The notes below the pieces were generated by a model. The model saw nothing but the letters and a program-made list of their open reading frames with translations. It did no database searches and was not told the DNA's origin. A DNA stretch of 5,684 bases, taken from assembly GCA_937968035.1 (NCBI GenBank), contig CALBTS010000973.1, forward strand, positions 1 to 5,684, given 5' to 3'. The DNA is from an uncultured Methanomethylovorans sp. (GTDB lineage Archaea; Halobacteriota; Methanosarcinia; Methanosarcinales; Methanosarcinaceae). Made by a program: the position numbers and the translations under genes. This document shows, one piece after another, positions 1 to 5,224 of the stretch (its first letter is position 1; each line of letters starts with the position of its first letter).

Positions 1-3000
1 TGAAGGAAATAAGCAATGGGACAAGACTTTTGGAGGAAAGTCTTATGATTATGCCCATTCAGTCCAGCAGACCTCTGACGGAGGATACATACTAACAGGT
101 CTCATCGATTCTGATGGATGTGAGTACGGTGATGCTTGGCTTATTAAGACTGATTCCAAAGGCAATGAACAATGGAGTAAAACTTTCGGTAATGACCATC
201 TTGACGTATCACGTTCAGTTCAACAAACTTCGGACGGAGGATACGTACTAGCATGTATGAAAAATCATGTGACTGGTGTTATATCTGACGCTGGGCTCAT
301 CAAAACAGATCCTGAAGGAAATAAGCAATGGGACAAGACTTTTAGCGGACTGGAGCCTATTAGTAGCAACGTAAGACCTGATGACGTATTGGATTGGGCA
401 TATTCAGTCCACCAGACTTCTGACGGTGGATACATACTAGCAGGTTTCATCGAGTCTGATGGATGTGAGTCCGGTGCTTGGCTTATTAAAACCGACTCTG
501 AAGGAAATAAGCAATGGGACAAGACTTTTGGCGAACAATCACACGAAGGTGCATGTTCAGTCCAGCAGACCTCTGACGGAGGATACATACTGGCAGGTTT
601 GACACATTGCGCTGGATGCTATGCTGAATACTATGATGCTTGGCTCATAAAGCTTGGTGAGCAAAATGTTAATACAGCATTGGTTGCAGCTTTTTCCATA
701 GAATCCCCTCAAATTAAGTATATAGGAGACATTATTACTTTTGATGCATCCCAAAGTAGTGGAAATATAGCTTCATACACATGGTTCTTTGGAGATGAGC
801 CTTTTAACAGTAAGATAACTGTTAATGGATTATTAAATAGCGGAAAAACGGTTAAGCATATTTATACTAAGCCTGGTGAATATGAAGTCACTCTGAAAAT
901 AACTGATACGGAAGGTAATTCAAAAACAATTACAAAAACACTCACAATTAATGCAGAATATGAAAATGCTATATTACAAATAGATTTGGTAGGGACAGAC
1001 AAAACCGCTGATACACACAATTACAATATTGTTATAACAAAATGTGCTCCTATGGTGGTTGATGTTCAGAAATATTCAAATGGAGATTATTTAAAAGGAA
1101 TAGAAGTAGGGAGTGCATTTAGCCATTCTCATATTGAAACATTCGGAAAAATGCTTCCAGAATTTGTACTTGAGGAAGCTATTTCCCTTTTTGCCCAATC
1201 ACATGGGCTTGAGGTCCCAGTAATATATAACATTTATTCTAACATTCAGAGTGTTATAGAGTATTACGAATATAAAATGGGATATGACTTTTTTAAAGCT
1301 GCCGAAACCACAGAAAATACCCCTACTTTAATTCACATTCCTTATAAGTATTCAGAAATGCTTTTAATGAAAAATGTCCAAGGGCAAACTGATTATGAAC
1401 CAACATACGAAGAAATGATGGATTTAATACTTAGTCAAACAACTATCACATATCAACAAACACCAGAGCAATACATATACGTAAGTGATGAAAATATTGG
1501 CTTATCGAGTGATAAATTACTTAGATATCCGTATATAAAAGTTATTGACCCTGCAACAATACCAGATGCACTCTCTTTTTATTATGAACCATATATCGTG
1601 GAAAAAGAAATATCGCCTATACCAAAAATTAGTATTAGTACAAAAAGAATACTTGTTGAATATGGTGTACATAAAACAGAAGCACTGCTAAGTGGAATAC
1701 CAGTTTATATTGATGGAATTTATATTGGTCGTACATCTGAGAATGGCGTTCTGGATATCTATGAAAGTCAACTTACAGATTTTTCAAAGTCACTGCAACA
1801 TACTTTGACTATAGGTGAAGGAGAAAAGTATAGTAAAAAAGAAATGTTGGTGAATCTAAATAAAGAAGGAACTATTTACAAAGATGTTTATTTGAACAAG
1901 GACAATTTGCCTTTAATTCCCCATTATGTCTCTATATTTGCTGAGTACCCTAGTGATAGCTTAGATATTGCAGATCCAACTCCACTTTATCCAAGTTTTG
2001 TAACATATCCCCATGCTAAAAGTATCCAGAATTTTTTGCTCAACAGTGGTACAAGTGCTGTATATCTTGACCCTAATAATGAGGAGATAAGGAAATCAGT
2101 TTTCGACGATAACAGTCAAATAAATGATGAAGTTCAATATTCTATGGAAGAAAGTGATTGGTTAATTATCCTTTGTTCTTCAACGGATTTCCAAAAACCA
2201 CTTGGGGTTTACAGAAGACAAAAATTCTCTGTTGATGAAAAATCAGAATCAATTATTAAAGAGGGGAATGGGTGGAAAATTTTAAAGTACAATAGCAAAA
2301 AGCTTGGTTCAAACGGTGAGCCTTCTCAAATCCTGTATTACTTAGTAACTGAAGATAATACAGAATATGTAGAAGTTGCCGTAAATGAGTTTTTGCAGAT
2401 TATTGAAAATGAATTAGAATTATCTTCTCAAAGTATCCCACTTGAATCAAGTACCGGAAAAGGTACTGTGTATTTTGATACATCAACTGCCACCATTGAA
2501 GACCTTTTTGCAGTCCCACTAACAGATGTATCAATACAACCACCAAGTGAGTGTAATCTAGAATATGGATTATTTAGGTTCAACGTTGGAAATATTAAAC
2601 CTGGGGCCACTGTAACTCTAGATTTGTTTTTCCCCGAAGAACTACCACCAGAAACAACATATTGGAAATTTGGAAAAACATCAGAAACACCAGTTTCTCA
2701 CTGGTATATGATTCCCTGTACAATAGATGGCAACAGGCTGACAATAAGTATAGAAGATGGTGGTTTAGGAGATGATGATCTAATAGCCAATGGAAAAATA
2801 CAGGACGATGGAGGCCCTTCTATAAAAAATGTGGCCTCTCATAAAGGTAGTAACGTCAATGAGGAGTTGGTCAGTAATATCCTCAAGGATATACAATCAG
2901 CAATGGATAGTATAAGCGAGGAAATAAACCTTCAGATGCCAGATGACTTGAAAAATACAGGAGCAACAAGTAACTTTTACTCAATTGGGTTAATTCTGAT

Positions 3001-3040
3001 TTTGGTTATTGGCGTTATTATGTTGTATAGGAAGAGTTGA
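1..3040 (+). CDS. Large surface protein: tandem repeats, PKD, PEGA-like module, choice-of-anchor U domain, C-terminal TM (5' partial)
   Basis: The frame is open from base 2 with no stop, so the gene starts outside the window. The first ATG (257) lies inside a repeat unit and is not the start. There are 1012 visible codons. In order: four ~50-residue [25 protein letters not shown] repeats (5-655); a PKD domain with WFFGD and HIYTKPGEYEVTLKITD (677-952); an unrecognised region (about 960-1625); a PEGA-like module, GIPVYIDGIYIGRTSENG (1628-1900); a second unrecognised region (about 1900-2450); a choice-of-anchor U type domain with YWKFG and DGGLGDDDLIANG (2453-2818); a polar, partly helical tail; and a final hydrophobic helix ending in YRKS. 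PKD and repeat modules in methanogens belong to exported envelope proteins. A membrane-anchored, outward-facing adhesin or envelope component is inferred; no catalytic motif was seen. Domain calls are by eye. A signal peptide must lie upstream of the window. The region after 655 is AT-richer than the repeats, consistent with modular assembly. Confidence 0.93.
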   Translation, partial: EGNKQWDKTFGGKSYDYAHSVQQTSDGGYILTGLIDSDGCEYGDAWLIKTDSKGNEQWSKTFGNDHLDVSRSVQQTSDGGYVLACMKNHVTGVISDAGLIKTDPEGNKQWDKTFSGLEPISSNVRPDDVLDWAYSVHQTSDGGYILAGFIESDGCESGAWLIKTDSEGNKQWDKTFGEQSHEGACSVQQTSDGGYILAGLTHCAGCYAEYYDAWLIKLGEQNVNTALVAAFSIESPQIKYIGDIITFDASQSSGNIASYTWFFGDEPFNSKITVNGLLNSGKTVKHIYTKPGEYEVTLKITDTEGNSKTITKTLTINAEYENAILQIDLVGTDKTADTHNYNIVITKCAPMVVDVQKYSNGDYLKGIEVGSAFSHSHIETFGKMLPEFVLEEAISLFAQSHGLEVPVIYNIYSNIQSVIEYYEYKMGYDFFKAAETTENTPTLIHIPYKYSEMLLMKNVQGQTDYEPTYEEMMDLILSQTTITYQQTPEQYIYVSDENIGLSSDKLLRYPYIKVIDPATIPDALSFYYEPYIVEKEISPIPKISISTKRILVEYGVHKTEALLSGIPVYIDGIYIGRTSENGVLDIYESQLTDFSKSLQHTLTIGEGEKYSKKEMLVNLNKEGTIYKDVYLNKDNLPLIPHYVSIFAEYPSDSLDIADPTPLYPSFVTYPHAKSIQNFLLNSGTSAVYLDPNNEEIRKSVFDDNSQINDEVQYSMEESDWLIILCSSTDFQKPLGVYRRQKFSVDEKSESIIKEGNGWKILKYNSKKLGSNGEPSQILYYLVTEDNTEYVEVAVNEFLQIIENELELSSQSIPLESSTGKGTVYFDTSTATIEDLFAVPLTDVSIQPPSECNLEYGLFRFNVGNIKPGATVTLDLFFPEELPPETTYWKFGKTSETPVSHWYMIPCTIDGNRLTISIEDGGLGDDDLIANGKIQDDGGPSIKNVASHKGSNVNEELVSNILKDIQSAMDSISEEINLQMPDDLKNTGATSNFYSIGLILILVIGVIMLYRKS
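5..655 (+). repeat. Four tandem in-frame surface-protein repeat units
   Basis: Each unit opens with GN(K/E)QW(D/S)KTF, continues through SV(Q/H)QTSDGGY(I/V)L and closes with (D)A(W/G)LIKTD(S/P). Boundaries are 5-160 (52 residues), 161-316 (52), 317-502 (62) and 503-655 (51, ending WLIKL). Unit 3 has about ten extra residues between the KTF and DGGY segments. Units 1, 3 and 4 are very alike at the DNA level, while unit 2 is more diverged (GNEQWSKTF, DAGLIKTDPE). The array continues upstream of the window. The pattern suggests a short multi-strand beta module, possibly propeller-like; that fold is inference. Confidence 0.92.
485..531 (+). repeat. Left arm of 47-bp perfect inverted repeat
   Basis: Bases 485-531, at the junction of repeat units 3 and 4, are identical base for base to the reverse complement of 5636-5682. 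They encode [16 protein letters not shown] in both genes, including identical third codon positions. A second exact match of 39 bases pairs 1-39 with 5630-5668. Confidence 0.9.
677..952 (+). other. PKD domain within the large surface protein
   Basis: The segment starts ALVAAFSIESPQ and contains DIITFDASQSSGNIASYTWF, the WFFGD turn and then HIYTKPGEYEVTLKITDTEG. These are the PKD family hallmarks: the FDAS strand, W-x-FGD, and H-x-Y-x-x-PG-x-Y-x-V-T-L. Between FGD and the H-x-Y motif is a loop of about 20 residues, longer than in compact PKD domains. PKD domains are Ig-like extracellular spacers that often mediate protein-protein or carbohydrate contacts. Here it links the repeat array to the unrecognised middle region. 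Confidence 0.88.
1628..1900 (+). other. PEGA-like / carboxypeptidase-regulatory-like beta module
   Basis: The translation contains LLSGIPVYIDGIYIGRTSE, then HTLTIGEGEKYSKKEMLVNL, then GTIYKDVYL. This follows the PEGA-type order: a strand with V-x-I-DG-x-x-x-G-x-T, a turn, an H-x-L-x-I strand after a helper segment, a 'GxxYxxKE' strand, and a closing hydrophobic strand. PEGA-like modules are small extracellular beta-sandwiches common in surface proteins. The spacing is longer than the shortest PEGA domains, so a carboxypeptidase-regulatory-like fold is an equal alternative. Confidence 0.55.
2453..2818 (+). other. Choice-of-anchor U type domain
   Basis: The segment begins KGTVYFDTSTATIEDLFAV and continues with PPSECNLEYGLFRFNVGNIK, PGATVTLDLFFPE, TYWKFGKT, HWYMIP, DGNRLTISIEDGGLGDDD and LIANGKIQDDGGP. 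This follows the family as I know it: GTVxFxT start, YGLFxFxVxGLxPGxTVTV, YWKYG, and DGGxGDDDxxANGxIxDxGGP. Such domains sit just before varied C-terminal anchoring signals. Here the domain is followed by about 50 polar residues and a plain membrane helix. The acidic GDDD cluster may bind a metal ion; that is inference. Confidence 0.85.
2972..3025 (+). other. C-terminal transmembrane anchor
   Basis: The last residues before the stop include about 18 hydrophobic positions (FYSIGLILILVIGVIMLY) followed by RKS. This fits a tail that leaves the bulk of the protein outside and a short basic end in the cytoplasm. No PGF, PEF, LPXTG or PEP motif precedes the helix, unlike the PGF-CTERM tail of the convergent gene. 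Confidence 0.8.
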
Positions 3041-3052
3041 TAATACCTACAC

Positions 3053-3072
3053 TTCCTTTTTCTTTTTTATTT
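3053..3072 (+). terminator. T-rich terminator candidate for the left gene
   Basis: Starting 13 bases after the TGA stop of the plus-strand gene are a run of five T, a C, a run of six T, an A and three more T (3057-3072). Archaeal termination is often directed by oligo-T tracts on the coding strand without a strong hairpin, which fits here. No stable hairpin was seen immediately before it. Confidence 0.6.
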
Positions 3073-3243
3073 CTGATGGTCTTTGGCATCAAAGTGAGGA
3101 TTTTAACATTCCTTTTTAAGAACTGTCCTCTCAACAAAGTATAACAACTATAGAATGGAATCCAAAGTGAAAGTCTTTGATACTGATCCCTATTATTTAA
3201 AACGTGGCTGAACAAAATACCCAAAAAGTGAATGCTATGGGTT

Positions 3244-3263
3244 AACACCCTGCTTACGGTGTT
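3244..3263. repeat. Short hairpin AACACC / GGTGTT
   Basis: AACACC at 3244-3249 is the exact reverse complement of GGTGTT at 3258-3263, with an 8-base loop. On the plus strand the right arm runs into a four-T stretch. It may assist termination from either side, but a 6-bp stem in AT-rich DNA can also arise by chance. Confidence 0.35.
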
Positions 3264-3294
3264 TTGAATACATTAAGATGAAGCCTGATCTGCC

Positions 3295-3326
3295 TGTCAC
3301 AAGAGAAATCTAATCCACTTGTGACA
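3295..3326. repeat. Perfect 9-bp inverted repeat, likely 3' UTR hairpin
   Basis: TGTCACAAG (3295-3303) is exactly complementary to CTTGTGACA (3318-3326) across a 14-base loop. It lies 44 bases beyond the stop codon of the minus-strand operon. It would form a hairpin in that operon's 3' UTR, or in read-through RNA from the left gene. No T-tract follows directly on either strand, so it is not a classical intrinsic terminator. A role in 3'-end stability or as a protein binding site is possible. Confidence 0.6.
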
Positions 3327-3370
3327 TCAGCCAGACTTCTAATTACATGCTATAGAATGCCAGCAGGAGT

Positions 3371-5224
3371 TTACTCATAAATCACTCTGATCATCCAGTT
3401 TGCTTTATATTTGGACAAACTGTTTGGATTTTGGTTCGCAACATAAGAGTTTCCTGAATTACTGCTTGTGTCTAATCCAATCATAATACCACCTTCAGGA
3501 ATACCATCTTTTGGTCTGAATCCTTCAGGAGGTCCTCTTCTGGACGTTTCTTCATCATTGCTTTCTTCAACATATGTCTCTTCAGCAGAGGATTCTTCAT
3601 CGATCATTTCTTCAGCAGAAGATGCAGCCCACGAAGGCTGGAAAGAATTCGTGAACAGTACAACATAAAACCCTCCATCTACCTGGACATCCGGTATCGT
3701 AATGGTAACCCAGTCTAACTTGGCTTCTGAGTCCTGTGGATAACTGTACGGGAAGTGGTCTTCATAATCGTAGCTCTTCGAATAGATAGTTTTCAGATCC
3801 TCATCCCAAAGCTCCACGGTCATGCCCTGATCAATCTCATCGTATCTGTAGCTATATAACTGAATACCGCTTACTTTTAACCCGTTCTCTCCAGAAAAAA
3901 ACACAGCATGACCTGAAGGACTCCTACTCCCTGTTGTATCCATTAGCCCATCGTCATAACTAAGCTGGGATGCGATATTTCCATCTCTAGGAGCTTCTGA
4001 CTTAAAGTCTTCGCTTGTAAACTCTTTAGTTATGACACTTTTTGGTTCAAGGGCTTGTAAGTACTTTAACTCTTCCTCTACGTTCTGCAAATCGATTGCA
4101 GATGCCTGCACTGAAAGCTCATATAAATTCAGAATTTTAGAGTAAAGGTTTTTGTCAAGAGCTTCAATGAAATCTTTATTCTTTTTAGTTATATCTACCA
4201 TTGATTGGGATTTTTCATTAAGCCTTTTTAGAATCTCTTTTTGCTGATTAAGGTTTGTAATAAGAGACTGGTAAGTTTCATCATTGAATCTATAATCATC
4301 ACCTAAAGGCTCAGAAACGAACTTTTCCAGAAGATTCACTTCATCTTTCTTTAATTCAGATAGTTGATTCATGTCATCGTACATATCTTTGTTTGCAGGA
4401 GCAAATTGTTTGTTACTAGGATTTGTCATCAATGAATTAAATGTGGTGCCTGAAATGAATTTGGATATACATTCAGGATCTTCAATAATTACTTTGAATG
4501 GTCCACCCGTTCTTAATTCAGAAAGCTGTTCATAGGCCTCTATAATACGTTCTACTTCTTTAGGAAACAACTTATAGAAATTAGAACCATAGGATCCTAA
4601 TTCCGTGTCTAGCATTGCTTTGAAGAGACCAGTGTCTCCAACAAACTTTCCTCCTGATTTCTTCAATTCTTCCCATGGATTACCTGTTGGATAATAAAGT
4701 ACAGAAGTGGAAGAATAATAGTCCTGATAGAATAGAGCACGAGTATAATATACTGCTAAATTATTATCCACAAAATGAATTCCTGAAGGTATTTTTCCTG
4801 TACTGCTGAGAAAAAAACCATCAGGATATATTATTTTAACATCCTCTATACTAATACTTCCTGTTGGTTTTACGCCGGTGTAACTAATCCAATACCCAGC
4901 ATCATTTTCAATCCTATAATCCACTATTCCTGGAATTAAAAGGCTTGCTTCACTTGTTTTTAAATTCAAATCTTTTACATAAACATCTTTTCCTAGAGCG
5001 CTAGAAAACTTTTTTTGAATCAACTCTCTTTCGCCACCATATAGAAGAGCTAACGCTCTAGTAGATAATTTTTCATACCAATTTAATGAATAGTGGAAAT
5101 CTATAATTCCGTTTCCATGATCATCTATTCTAACTTCTACTGTATCCATTGTAAATGCAGAAACAGGAGTTACAAAAATTAGAAGTAAAAGAAGACAAAA
5201 GATAAAAAAGACTTGCCTTTTCAT
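3371..5224 (-). CDS. Secreted protein of unknown function with helical middle and C-terminal beta-sandwich-like domain
   Basis: The protein has 617 residues if started at ATG 5224. That start puts a clear signal peptide at the N-terminus ([20 protein letters not shown], cleavage probably after VSA at residue 23), has a GGAGG motif 8 bases upstream, and overlaps the previous stop as ATGA. An in-frame ATG at 5239 would add MEAVE and is less likely. Residues about 25-155 look beta-rich ([20 protein letters not shown]). Residues about 283-395 are charged and helical, probably coiled-coil ([17 protein letters not shown]). Residues about 423-617 resemble a beta-sandwich module known to me from secreted archaeal proteins (DDG start, [39 protein letters not shown], final NWMIRVIYE). 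An acidic low-complexity insert interrupts this module. There is no C-terminal membrane helix, so the product is probably released or held by a partner, plausibly the PGF-CTERM repeat protein encoded just upstream. No enzymatic motif was recognised. Confidence 0.92.
   Translation of the reverse strand: MKRQVFFIFCLLLLLIFVTPVSAFTMDTVEVRIDDHGNGIIDFHYSLNWYEKLSTRALALLYGGERELIQKKFSSALGKDVYVKDLNLKTSEASLLIPGIVDYRIENDAGYWISYTGVKPTGSISIEDVKIIYPDGFFLSSTGKIPSGIHFVDNNLAVYYTRALFYQDYYSSTSVLYYPTGNPWEELKKSGGKFVGDTGLFKAMLDTELGSYGSNFYKLFPKEVERIIEAYEQLSELRTGGPFKVIIEDPECISKFISGTTFNSLMTNPSNKQFAPANKDMYDDMNQLSELKKDEVNLLEKFVSEPLGDDYRFNDETYQSLITNLNQQKEILKRLNEKSQSMVDITKKNKDFIEALDKNLYSKILNLYELSVQASAIDLQNVEEELKYLQALEPKSVITKEFTSEDFKSEAPRDGNIASQLSYDDGLMDTTGSRSPSGHAVFFSGENGLKVSGIQLYSYRYDEIDQGMTVELWDEDLKTIYSKSYDYEDHFPYSYPQDSEAKLDWVTITIPDVQVDGGFYVVLFTNSFQPSWAASSAEEMIDEESSAEETYVEESNDEETSRRGPPEGFRPKDGIPEGGIMIGLDTSSNSGNSYVANQNPNSLSKYKANWMIRVIYE
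3374..3958 (-). other. C-terminal beta-sandwich-like module of the 617-residue protein
   Basis: From [20 protein letters not shown] to the final NWMIRVIYE the pattern alternates hydrophobic strands and turns: [67 protein letters not shown]. It looks like a jelly-roll or galactose-binding-like fold, which often contacts carbohydrate or another surface protein. The fold call is inference from the strand pattern. Confidence 0.5.
3530..3622 (-). repeat. Acidic low-complexity insert (SSAEE-type) inside the C-terminal module
   Basis: Residues about 535-565 of the 617-residue protein are dominated by Ser and Glu, with SSAEE occurring twice ([20 protein letters not shown]) followed by [14 protein letters not shown]. 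At the DNA level TCTTCAGCAGA recurs, suggesting growth by local duplication. The insert sits in a loop between the FYVVLFTNS and GIMIGLDTS strands, so it is probably disordered and solvent-exposed. Confidence 0.75.

Larger units (their letters stand above)
3041..3370. other. Convergent intergenic region, no supported gene
   Basis: This is the 330-base space between two converging stop codons. It holds the T-rich tract near 3057-3072, a 6-bp hairpin (3244-3263), a perfect 9-bp inverted repeat (3295-3326) and a 10-base direct repeat CTATAGAATG at 3148-3157 and 3350-3359. A plus-strand frame reads from ATG 3155 to TAA 3311 with one in-frame TGA at 3209. It may be a decayed gene or chance. No tRNA-like, rRNA-like or transposase-like sequence was recognised. 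Bases 3211-3227 give a T-rich stretch on the minus strand that could end the right-hand operon's transcript. Confidence 0.7.

Noticed and set aside
257..259. ATG 257 as the start of the left gene
   Set aside because: The same frame is open for 85 codons upstream to the window edge and encodes further copies of the repeat. ATG 257 falls inside repeat unit 2 and no ribosome binding site or signal peptide follows.
1..655. CRISPR array or satellite DNA
   Set aside because: The repeats are multiples of three, in frame, about 150-186 bases long with graded divergence, and encode a continuous protein. They are not short identical repeats with unique spacers.
265..754. Minus-strand open frames across the left repeat array (265-588 and 557-754)
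   Set aside because: They are antisense to a strongly supported coding region. Their apparent repeats only mirror the sense repeats.
2428..2610. Minus-strand open frame of 60 codons
   Set aside because: It is antisense to the choice-of-anchor U domain, with no recognisable product or ribosome binding site.
3018..3248. Minus-strand open frame of 76 codons in the intergenic region
   Set aside because: It overlaps the end of the left gene and the T-rich terminator tract. No clear ribosome binding site or recognisable motif was seen, and its composition looks non-coding.
3468..3668. Plus-strand open frame of 66 codons, Ser-rich
   Set aside because: It is the antisense shadow of the acidic SSAEE insert region, whose Glu/Ser codons give Ser-rich reverse translation.
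3371..5224. Enzyme assignment (protease or glycosidase) for the 617-residue protein
   Set aside because: No catalytic signature such as HExxH, GDS/GxSxG or an Asp/Glu glycosidase motif was seen. A name would be a guess.
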